A stretch of DNA of 7,715 nucleotides from an uncultured Propioniciclava sp. Lineage in GTDB: Bacteria > Actinomycetota > Actinomycetes > Propionibacteriales > Propionibacteriaceae. The translations under genes and the position numbers were made by a program. Every line of letters begins with the position of its first letter. Within the stretch, counting starts at the first letter, position 1. Below are positions 1 to 6,326 of the stretch, one piece after another. The DNA lies in NCBI GenBank assembly GCA_937872005.1, contig CALMPQ010000192.1, positions 1 to 7,715 of the forward strand. The letters are read 5' to 3'. Under the pieces are notes generated by a model. The model was not told the DNA's origin, ran no database searches, and saw only the letters and a program-made list of their open reading frames with translations.

Positions 1-3000
1 CCTAGCTGTCCGTTCGCCTCATAGGTGGTGCGCTTCGGATCCCACTCGCGGTCTGTTCGGGTCGGGGCATTGGGGTCAACCAGCCCGAATTTCGGGGTGA
101 TCACGCTGCCCGTGGGGAATCCCTTGAGGATGACGGGGACTCCGAGGGCGTCAGTGTTGCCATGATTCGTGACGGCAACCGAGACAGTCTGGGGCCGCCC
201 AGCCACGAATCGTCCAAGGGTTGTCAGGTCAGTCGAGATGGTGGGTGTGACGGCTGTCTCCACGGTCAGCGCGCCAGGCGAGGTGCGTACCTCGTCCTTC
301 TCGGACGTGACGCGAATGTCCCAGGCCCCGGCGGTGGCGCCGGAAAGGTCGAAGGTGACGTCGAGGGAGCGTGCATCTTCGGCGACTGCCTTCACGGTGC
401 CGTGGCGGACGGTGGTGCCGCGAACGGCCGCCACCTTCGTGCCCATGGTGAAGGCCTTGCCCGTGAGCTTGACCGTCACCTGCGCCCCAGCGCCGACCCG
501 GTTGGGGGAAACCGATGCGAGGCTGAAGGCGTCCGCCCCGCAGGCAGGGTTGAGGCAGGTGCTCGACAGAACGGCGTTCCCACGGACGCTGCCCGGGCGG
601 ACAACGGCGAGATGGTCGCCGGTCGTGGTGAAGGTGCACTCGGGACTGCTGCCCTGTCCAGCGTAGGGCCGGCAGACCTCGGCGCCGGATGGGTCGTACA
701 CGGTTACCTGGTGGAGCGCGCCTGACAGGTCGGGGTTCACCGCGTCGAAGTCCATCTCGTCGCCCACCGCAGCCGAGAACCGGTAGCAAGCGGTGGAGTC
801 GGCGAGCGGGAGCAGCGAGCGCTGGGGGGAGATCCCCATGGCGACCGACTCGATGCGGGTGCAACCGATCGCGTCGTTCAGGCGTCGGACGCCCAGCCGG
901 TAGGTGAGTTTCTCCGAGCCGTCGTAGGGAATAGACAGGACGCGGAACGGCGCGACGCCCGAGAGGCGGCACGTGGACATGTCGCCCGACCCGACGGAGC
1001 ATTGGTGGGAGCCTTGGGCATCAACGACCACGGAGTAGCCTGAACCGCCATTGTCGATGCGCATCTGCAACATCGCGCCGTCACCCTTCGACAGGCCCAA
1101 GGCGGCGCAGCGCACCCCTCCCGCGGTGCCCAGCCGGTCAACGGTCGGGTTCTCGAGGAACGACATGGTGGTCGATGCATCGACACAACCGGCGTTGGAC
1201 GCGTAGTCGTTCAGGTGCGTCGTGGTCGCGACGGCGGTCTTGCTACTCGTCCAGGTGATGGCCCGAAGCGGACCTGGCCCGCTGACGTGGCAGTTCGTGT
1301 CGTTGTCGCGGACCGAGCAGAGCTCCTGGCCCTCGCTGGTGAACAGGATCGCGCCAGCGCTGCTGCCGGGGGCCGAGACCGCCATCCGCAGGTAGGAGTC
1401 GAGTGGGGCATCCAACTGGCGGCAGGCCAAGCCGTTCCCGATCGTGGCGACCGAGCCGGCGGACCCCCAAGCCGTGGAGGGGAAGGCAGTACACGTGCTC
1501 CCATTGACGTCGTAGGCGCCGAACGCGTAGCCGGAGGGGAAGCCTTGCGGGTCCCCGGTGAAGACCACGCGGTAGGTGTGGCCGGCCTTCAGCGTGATGA
1601 CCGACCCCGCGTGGTAGCTGGAGCTGTCCCCGAAGGTGGTGACTTGGGTGCCGGTGTTGTCGTAGATGGTGCCGTAGCCGGACCAGTTGTTGTTGTCCTG
1701 GATGTAGCGGAACAGGTAGGTGCCGTAGCCGCTGGTGGTGATGGTGAAGCAGTCGTTGTCCCCGTCGCGTTTGGTGGTGAGCGGGAGGGGCTTGCCCCAC
1801 TCAGCCAACGGGACAGCCGTGCAGGCGGCGGCGGGGGTGAGGTTGTTGACGTTGAGGGTGAGGGTGTTGGTGGCGTCGCGGATGTCCTGGGTGATCAGGC
1901 GGTAGGGGCTGGTGCCGGACGTCGTGCAGTCTGAGGTGAGGCTGGTGACGTTGCAGATCTCGTCGCCGTCGGCGTTGTACAGCACGCCGAGGCCGTTGGT
2001 GCCGGTTTGGGTGAGGGACAGGCGCAGGTGGTCGCCGGCCTTGGCGGTGATCTGGTGGCAGTTGAGTTGGCCTCGGGTGGCGAGGGTGGAGGTGATGGCC
2101 GGTGCGTCGAAGGCGGTGGAGGCGACCGGGGTGCAGGTGCTGCCGGTGAGGTCGTAGACGCCCAGGGCGTAACCGGGAGGGTTTCCTGCGGTGTCGCCGG
2201 TCATGACGATGCGGTAGGTGTGGGCCGCCTTCAAGGTCACGGGGGTCGTGGCGTAGGAGTAGTAGTAGTTGCTCGAGAAGGTGGTGAGTTGGGCGCCGGT
2301 GTTGTCGTAGATGGTGCCGTAGCCGGACCAGTTGTTGTTGTCCTGGATGTAGCGGAACAGGTAGGTGCCGTAGCCGCTGGTGGTGATGGTGAAGCAGTCG
2401 TTGTCCCCGTCGCGTTTGGTGGTGAGCGGGAGGGGCTTGCCCCACTCAGCCAACGGGACAGCCGTGCAGGCGGCGGCGGGGGTGAGGTTGTTGACGTTGA
2501 GGGTGAGGGTGTTGGTGGCGTCGCGGATGTCCTGGGTGATCAGGCGGTAGGGGCTGGTGCCGGACGTCGTGCAGTCTGAGGTGAGGCTGGTGACGTTGCA
2601 GATCTCGTCGCCGTCGGCGTTGTACAGCACGCCGAGGCCGTTGGTGCCGGTTTGGGTGAGGGACAGGCGCAGGTGGTCGCCGGCCTTGGCGGTGATCTGG
2701 TGGCAGTTGAGTTGGCCTCGGGTGGCGAGGGTGGAGGTGATGGCCGGTGCGTCGAAGGCGGTGGAGGCGACCGGGGTGCAGGTGCTGCCGGTGAGGTCGT
2801 AGACGCCCAGGGCGTAACCGGGAGGGTTTCCTGCGGTGTCGCCGGTCATGACGATGCGGTAGGTGTGGGCCGCCTTCAAGGTCACGGGGGTCGTGGCGTA
2901 GGAGTAGTAGTAGTTGCTCGAGAAGGTGGTGAGTTGGGCGCCGGTGTTGTCGTAGATGGTGCCGTAGCCGGACCAGTTGTTGTTGTCCTGGAGGTAGCGG

Positions 3001-3428
3001 AACAGGTAGGTGCCGTAGCCGCTGGTGGTGATGGTGTAGCAGTCGGTGTCGCCCTCGCGCTTGCTGGTGAGGGGGAGGGGCTTGCCCCATTCAGCCAACG
3101 GGACAGCCGTGCACTCAGTGATCGGGGGCACAGCGTCCGCGGCGGCTCGGACGGGGGCGGACTCTGCTGCCTTGGCAGGTGCAGTGGGGGCCGGTGCTTC
3201 GGGGGCTTCTTCCTCAGGCGGAGTTGCCGGGACACCTGCTGTCGCAGCTGGGGGAGGCGTGGCGGTCGGACTCGCCTCCGGGGTCGGTTCCACGGGTCCA
3301 GTGGCCGAGGGCACGGCAGAACTGTCCGGGACGCCCGCAGCCGACGCTGGGGGACCCATGGTGAGGACCATGGCGAACGACGCCAGGGCAGCAACGAGCG
3401 GGCGGACCAAACGGGACGACGATGCCAT
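1..3428 (-). CDS. Large secreted repeat protein, C-terminus beyond window (partial)
   Basis: The frame stays open from the ATG at 3428 to the left edge (1142 codons, no stop), so the protein is longer than seen. I did not recognise a named family for the whole protein. Residues 1-30 look like a signal peptide: Arg at 6 and 9, a hydrophobic core, and an A-S-A cleavage site before A31. Residues 32-105 are a Pro/Ala/Glu/Thr linker. Residues 106-957 hold eight Cys-framed modules starting at Cys 106, 217, 321, 432, 536, 646, 748 and 856; they look like all-beta, PPC-like adhesive domains (inference). Residues about 970-1056 resemble an IPT/TIG fold (begins SVSPNRVGAGAQVTV, ends GAWDIRVTS). Residues about 1061-1105 (AVTNHGNTDALGVPV) resemble a CARDB-like Ig domain. 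GGGAG lies 8 nt before the ATG. A surface adhesin or matrix role is likely; no enzyme motif is visible. Confidence 0.88.
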   Translation of the reverse strand, partial: MASSSRLVRPLVAALASFAMVLTMGPPASAAGVPDSSAVPSATGPVEPTPEASPTATPPPAATAGVPATPPEEEAPEAPAPTAPAKAAESAPVRAAADAVPPITECTAVPLAEWGKPLPLTSKREGDTDCYTITTSGYGTYLFRYLQDNNNWSGYGTIYDNTGAQLTTFSSNYYYSYATTPVTLKAAHTYRIVMTGDTAGNPPGYALGVYDLTGSTCTPVASTAFDAPAITSTLATRGQLNCHQITAKAGDHLRLSLTQTGTNGLGVLYNADGDEICNVTSLTSDCTTSGTSPYRLITQDIRDATNTLTLNVNNLTPAAACTAVPLAEWGKPLPLTTKRDGDNDCFTITTSGYGTYLFRYIQDNNNWSGYGTIYDNTGAQLTTFSSNYYYSYATTPVTLKAAHTYRIVMTGDTAGNPPGYALGVYDLTGSTCTPVASTAFDAPAITSTLATRGQLNCHQITAKAGDHLRLSLTQTGTNGLGVLYNADGDEICNVTSLTSDCTTSGTSPYRLITQDIRDATNTLTLNVNNLTPAAACTAVPLAEWGKPLPLTTKRDGDNDCFTITTSGYGTYLFRYIQDNNNWSGYGTIYDNTGTQVTTFGDSSSYHAGSVITLKAGHTYRVVFTGDPQGFPSGYAFGAYDVNGSTCTAFPSTAWGSAGSVATIGNGLACRQLDAPLDSYLRMAVSAPGSSAGAILFTSEGQELCSVRDNDTNCHVSGPGPLRAITWTSSKTAVATTTHLNDYASNAGCVDASTTMSFLENPTVDRLGTAGGVRCAALGLSKGDGAMLQMRIDNGGSGYSVVVDAQGSHQCSVGSGDMSTCRLSGVAPFRVLSIPYDGSEKLTYRLGVRRLNDAIGCTRIESVAMGISPQRSLLPLADSTACYRFSAAVGDEMDFDAVNPDLSGALHQVTVYDPSGAEVCRPYAGQGSSPECTFTTTGDHLAVVRPGSVRGNAVLSSTCLNPACGADAFSLASVSPNRVGAGAQVTVKLTGKAFTMGTKVAAVRGTTVRHGTVKAVAEDARSLDVTFDLSGATAGAWDIRVTSEKDEVRTSPGALTVETAVTPTISTDLTTLGRFVAGRPQTVSVAVTNHGNTDALGVPVILKGFPTGSVITPKFGLVDPNAPTRTDREWDPKRTTYEANGQL
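1650..2992 (-). repeat. 645-bp exact tandem repeat inside the secreted-protein gene
   Basis: Positions 1650-2347 read identically to 2295-2992 at an offset of 645 bp, about 698 bp without a mismatch. The first differences are at 2348/2993 on one side and 1649/2294 on the other. The period is 215 codons, so the frame is kept. The repeat covers most of unit 1 (residues about 146-320), all of unit 2 (321-535) and the first part of unit 3 (536 to about 593). Beyond the block, the same units continue as recognisable but diverged protein homologues. Identity at silent codon positions as well as at protein level means the copies are recent or kept alike by gene conversion. Confidence 0.93.
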
Positions 3429-3571
3429 GTCTCCGACTCCCAGCGTTGAGGGATGGTGGGTCGCGCCACCGCAAAGTCAGTCATTGAAGATCGACGATGG
3501 CTTTCCCCAAGCCGGACACTAGCGCTTCGCCAAGAGCCGATGTGGGAATCCCGACAATTGGGCCAACGGAT
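3429..3571 (-). promoter_or_regulatory. Intergenic gap with possible promoter of the secreted-protein gene
   Basis: This 143-bp gap separates the membrane-protein stop from the secreted-protein start. It holds the ribosome binding site (GGGAG, 8 nt before the ATG). On the minus strand a weak -35/-10 pair can be drawn: TTGGGG, 16-nt spacer, TTCAAT, near 3480-3508. A GGTGG-6nt-CCACC inverted repeat lies at 3455-3470, in what would be the leader, and GGCTT-5nt-AAGCC lies at 3499-3513. Neither hairpin is followed by a T-tract, so I do not call a terminator. The secreted gene could have its own promoter here or be read through from upstream; the sequence does not decide. Confidence 0.3.
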
Positions 3572-5113
3572 TCAGCAGCCGCCCGAATAGACGTACAGAC
3601 GAGAGGCGAGCAGGGCGTCCACGCCGAAGGTGGGAAAGGTGACGACCTCAGCGGGTTGGCGTCCGGCCAGCGGGCCCCCGGAGACGATGTGGCAGCTGCG
3701 GGAGGAGGCGAAACCCGACACGTACCAGCTGTCGGTGCCGCCCCGAGCCAGCCCCCAGTCGAACGGCTCGGCTGCGTGGGTGCCCACCCATTCGAGCCCG
3801 GCGTCGATGTCCCGTGCGGGCGCCCCGGCCGCGACCAGCCTCTCTGCCGCGGCCCAGCGGGCGATGTCGTAGGACTGGGTGGCCACGGTCAGCGCGCACC
3901 CCCACGCGAACAGCAGGCCGGCGACCGCCCACGCCACGCGCTTCGCAAGGTCGGTCCGGCCCGCCAGGAGGAGTCCGGCCCCGATGGGGATGAGGGCCAA
4001 CAGGTACCGGCTCAACACGTGGTGCCCGAGGGCCGCCTGGGCCAGCGTGCCCAGCAGGAGCAGGGCACCCGCGCACAGCAGGAGGGGGTCCCGGGGGAGC
4101 CTCTCGTGCCACACCTGGCCCACCAGAAGCGCGGCGGCCACTGCGACCGCCACCACGACCACGGTCCACACCCCTGGTGGGACAAGCGCCGGCGCTTCCA
4201 CAGACGCCACCGGGTAGGCCACGCCGGGCCCGACGTAGTTGCCGAGCAGGGCGCGGCGTCCGACGGCCACAATGGCGAGGGCGACGGTGACCGCCCCTGC
4301 TCCGATCCCGACCCAGACCCAGCGCGGACGCCACCGGTGCGGGTGTGCTGCCGCCAACACCACAGGAACCAGGAACAGCCCGAGCGTCATCAATATCTGC
4401 ACGGACACCGTCACCACTGAGCGCGCGTCGAGCCCCTCGAACCCCGGTGGGTCGTCAGCGGGAAGACTGCGCCGCCACCACTCGAACGCTCCGAGCGCTG
4501 CAGCGAGCGCGGCGCCGGACACGGCCACGAGCGCCCGACCGGGACGCCGCGCCAGCCACGCGGCGGTGAGCGCCGCGACGGGGGCCACCAGCGCCTGCTC
4601 CCGCACGGTGACCGCCCACGCGCCCGCCACGACGGCGAGCCACCACAAGCCGATCGACCCGTCCCGAATGGCCTTGTCGGCGGCCCACAGGCAGGTGAGC
4701 ATGCCCGCCAGTGCCGGGACGTCTGACATGTACGACGTGGTCAAGAGGCCAAACTCGGGGGTCACCCCGAGCGCGGCCAACGCCAGCAGGCCCCCCGACT
4801 CGCCGGCCCTCGGGAGCACCAGCAGGTACGTCATGATCAGCGCGACGAAACCGCACAGCGCCACGAACACGTGTTGGACGCCGACGCTCGCGCCCAGCGG
4901 GCCCAGGAGCAGCACCTGACCCAGCAGGGCGGGTCGGTTCCAGCCGACGAGCTCGATCTGCCCGGTCTCTGCCCAGGTCTGCGCGATGACGGCATGCGCC
5001 CAGGCATCGTTGTGGGGGATCACCCATCCTCCGGTCGCGACGGCGATGACCACCGGGACACCCACGAGCACCGCCGCGGCCAGCAGCGCCTCCGCCCATC
5101 CCCTCCGTGTCAT
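3572..5113 (-). CDS. Polytopic membrane protein, probable GT-C fold glycosyltransferase
   Basis: The product has 513 residues with roughly ten or more hydrophobic segments, the first at about 9-28, and a soluble C-terminal tail from about residue 410. Three features fit the GT-C class (PMT/ArnT/GT39-like enzymes, which use polyprenyl-phosphate sugars on the outer membrane face). They are an acidic residue in the first external loop (HNDAWAH, D36), a second acidic motif at the start of a later helix (SYMSDVP, D131), and a basic/acidic motif after the next helices (TVREQAL, 169-175). The exact donor and acceptor cannot be told. The ATG is 63 bp after the leuB stop on the same strand, so read-through from leuB is possible. 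The only ribosome-site candidate is a weak GAGAG 10 nt before the ATG. The gene lies just upstream of the secreted-protein gene, a possible acceptor. An integral membrane protein of another role is the main alternative. Confidence 0.72.
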   Translation of the reverse strand: MTRRGWAEALLAAAVLVGVPVVIAVATGGWVIPHNDAWAHAVIAQTWAETGQIELVGWNRPALLGQVLLLGPLGASVGVQHVFVALCGFVALIMTYLLVLPRAGESGGLLALAALGVTPEFGLLTTSYMSDVPALAGMLTCLWAADKAIRDGSIGLWWLAVVAGAWAVTVREQALVAPVAALTAAWLARRPGRALVAVSGAALAAALGAFEWWRRSLPADDPPGFEGLDARSVVTVSVQILMTLGLFLVPVVLAAAHPHRWRPRWVWVGIGAGAVTVALAIVAVGRRALLGNYVGPGVAYPVASVEAPALVPPGVWTVVVVAVAVAAALLVGQVWHERLPRDPLLLCAGALLLLGTLAQAALGHHVLSRYLLALIPIGAGLLLAGRTDLAKRVAWAVAGLLFAWGCALTVATQSYDIARWAAAERLVAAGAPARDIDAGLEWVGTHAAEPFDWGLARGGTDSWYVSGFASSRSCHIVSGGPLAGRQPAEVVTFPTFGVDALLASRLYVYSGGC

Positions 5114-5120
5114 GGTGCAC

Positions 5121-5178
5121 AGGCTCTCGGCGCCGGGAACACAGGCTGTCGGCGCTGGGAACGCAGGCTCTCGGCGCT
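5121..5178. repeat. 22-bp short tandem repeat between leuB and membrane-protein gene
   Basis: Two full 22-bp units (5121-5142 and 5143-5164) and a 14-bp partial third (5165-5178) share the pattern AGGCTSTCGGCGCYGGGAAC plus a two-base tail (AC or GC) on the plus strand. The two full units differ at three positions. The partial unit overlaps the last bases of leuB, including part of its stop codon at 5177-5179. The other end stops 7 bp before the ATG of the membrane-protein gene. The repeat therefore fills nearly the whole spacer. I see no spacers, T-tract or strong hairpin, so its role is unknown. Confidence 0.85.
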
Positions 5179-6244
5179 ACACGCGCGCGGCGATGGCGTC
5201 GCCGACCTCGGTCGTCGAACGCTGGGACGCCCCACGCTCGGTCACGTCCGCATCCACCGCTGCCTCGATGCGGGCGGCGTCCTCGGAGCGACCCAGGTGG
5301 TCGAGCAGCAGCGCCATCGACGAGATGGTCGCCGTGGGGTCAGCCACACCGAGCCCGGCGATGTCGGGTGCCGACCCGTGCACGGGCTCGAACATCGACG
5401 GGAACGCCCCGGACGGGTTGATGTTGCCCGAGGCCGCCAGGCCGATGCCGCCGGTGCCCGCGCCGGCCAGGTCGGTGATGATGTCGCCGAACAGGTTGTC
5501 GGTCACGATCACGTCGAAGCGTTGGGGGTCCTGCACCAGCATGATCATGGTCGCGTCGACGTGCAGGTAGTCGGTCTCCACCTCGGGGTATTCCTCGCCC
5601 ACGGCCAGGAAGATCCGGTTCCACATGCCGCCGGCATTCACCAGCACGTTGTGCTTGTGCACGAGCGTCACCTTGCGACGGCGGCGCATGGCCCGCTCGA
5701 AGGCGTCCCGCACGACGCGCTCGACGCCGCGGGCGGTGTTCACCGACACCTCGTTCGCCACCTCATTCGGCGTGCCAACGGCCAACGAGCCGCCCACGCC
5801 CGCGTAGAGGCCCTCGGTGCCCTCGCGCACGACGACGAAGTCGATCGGCCCGCGCGCCACCACGGCGTCCGACAGCGGCGTCACCACGCCCGGGTAGAGC
5901 TTCGACGGGCGCAGGTTCACGTAGTGGTCGAACGCGAAGCGCAGCTTCAGCAGCAACCCGCGCTCCAACAAACCGGACGGGATCGCCTTCGACCCCGGCG
6001 CCGCACCCACGGCACCCAGCACGATCGCATCCACCCGCGCGAGCTCTTCCAGCACCGACGGAGGCAGCACCTCACCCGTCCGCTGCCAGCGCTCGGCGCC
6101 CAGGTCGTAGTGCACGTAGTCGAAGGCACTCGGCCCGACCACGGCGTCCAGCACCTTCAACCCCTCGGCCACGACCTCGGGGCCGATGCCGTCGCCCCCG
6201 ATGACGGCGATGGTGGGCTTGGTCTCGGTGCTCTGCTCGCTCAT
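5177..6244 (-). CDS. leuB: 3-isopropylmalate dehydrogenase (LeuB)
   Basis: The 355-residue product carries the full signature of the isocitrate/isopropylmalate dehydrogenase family. It oxidises and decarboxylates 3-isopropylmalate with NAD+, the third dedicated step of leucine synthesis, in the cytoplasm. Visible motifs are the N-terminal GGDGIGPEV (16-24); the substrate-binding arginines in [13 protein letters not shown] (R102, R112) and [12 protein letters not shown] (R140, Y147); the catalytic-site lysine in HKHNVL (K197); the metal-binding aspartates D230, D254 and D258 around [12 protein letters not shown]; and the NAD-binding GSAPDIAG (290-297). The basic-loop sequence and lack of a Ser substrate motif favour LeuB over isocitrate dehydrogenase; tartrate/malate-type relatives are a lesser alternative. 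Length is normal for the family and nothing is broken. No Shine-Dalgarno precedes the ATG, which fits the leaderless promoter noted upstream. It diverges from ilvE. Confidence 0.96.
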   Translation of the reverse strand: MSEQSTETKPTIAVIGGDGIGPEVVAEGLKVLDAVVGPSAFDYVHYDLGAERWQRTGEVLPPSVLEELARVDAIVLGAVGAAPGSKAIPSGLLERGLLLKLRFAFDHYVNLRPSKLYPGVVTPLSDAVVARGPIDFVVVREGTEGLYAGVGGSLAVGTPNEVANEVSVNTARGVERVVRDAFERAMRRRRKVTLVHKHNVLVNAGGMWNRIFLAVGEEYPEVETDYLHVDATMIMLVQDPQRFDVIVTDNLFGDIITDLAGAGTGGIGLAASGNINPSGAFPSMFEPVHGSAPDIAGLGVADPTATISSMALLLDHLGRSEDAARIEAAVDADVTERGASQRSTTEVGDAIAARV

Positions 6245-6252
6245 GGACGCAC

Positions 6253-6258
6253 AGCCTA
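6253..6258 (-). promoter_or_regulatory. Putative -10 box of leuB (leaderless transcript)
   Basis: On the minus strand TAGGCT matches the actinobacterial -10 pattern TANNNT and ends 8 nt before the leuB ATG. That would put the transcription start at or next to the A of the ATG. No Shine-Dalgarno-like sequence is present in between, which supports a leaderless mRNA. No good -35 hexamer stands at 16-18 nt. This is a pattern call only. Confidence 0.5.
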
Positions 6259-6269
6259 GGGGCGTGGGT

Positions 6270-6297
6270 GGTCAGCCCTTCGACAAGCTCAGGGACC
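6270..6297. repeat. Dispersed palindromic repeat in the leuB-ilvE control region
   Basis: The core CCCTTCGACAAGCTCAGGG (6276-6294) is an imperfect inverted repeat: CCCT pairs with AGGG, and flanking GGTC (6270-6273) can alternatively pair with GACC (6294-6297). I recognise this core, also met as CCCTGAGCTTGTCGAAGGG on the other strand, as a short interspersed intergenic repeat found in many unrelated high-GC bacteria. Its translated frames give the junk peptides PFDKLRD and VPELVEG, often annotated by mistake. Here it sits between the two divergent -10 boxes. Recognition is from memory and was not checked by search. Confidence 0.8.
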
Positions 6298-6313
6298 GGA
6301 AGGGGCGAGGTTG

Positions 6314-6319
6314 TATCGT
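6314..6319 (+). promoter_or_regulatory. Putative -10 box of ilvE (leaderless transcript)
   Basis: TATCGT matches TANNNT and is followed by 7 nt and then the ATG at 6327, the spacing expected for a leaderless actinobacterial gene. No clear -35 is seen. It competes with another reading: GCGAGG at 6305-6310 could be a ribosome site for an in-frame GTG at 6318, 7 nt downstream. The mirrored arrangement at leuB makes me prefer the promoter reading. Confidence 0.5.
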
Positions 6320-6326
6320 GGCGCCC

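Noticed and set aside
1243..3090. Three similar His/Arg/Leu-rich minus-strand frames (1243-1800, 1801-2445, 2446-3090)
   Set aside because: They are out-of-frame readings of the same repeats. The in-frame reading gives a signal peptide, conserved cysteines and recognisable beta-strand patterns without any stop.
1215..3449. Long plus-strand frames rich in Gly and Val across 1215-1934, 2007-2579 and 2652-3449
   Set aside because: They are antisense to the secreted-protein gene, repeat with its 645-bp period, and have the low-complexity composition typical of shadow frames in GC-rich DNA.
3499..3513. GGCTT-5nt-AAGCC hairpin as a terminator
   Set aside because: The stem is only 5 bp and no T-tract follows on either strand.
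5121..5178. CRISPR-like repeats
   Set aside because: The units are directly adjacent with no spacers between them, there are fewer than three copies, and no cas gene is near.
4871..6259. 462-codon plus-strand frame
   Set aside because: It is antisense to leuB and the end of the membrane-protein gene. LeuB has complete family motifs on the other strand, and this frame has His/Arg/Gly-rich shadow composition.
6186..6326. Upstream extension of ilvE to an earlier ATG at 6186
   Set aside because: It would overlap the leuB start region and read through the dispersed repeat (PFDKLRD). Family homology begins only after ATG 6327.
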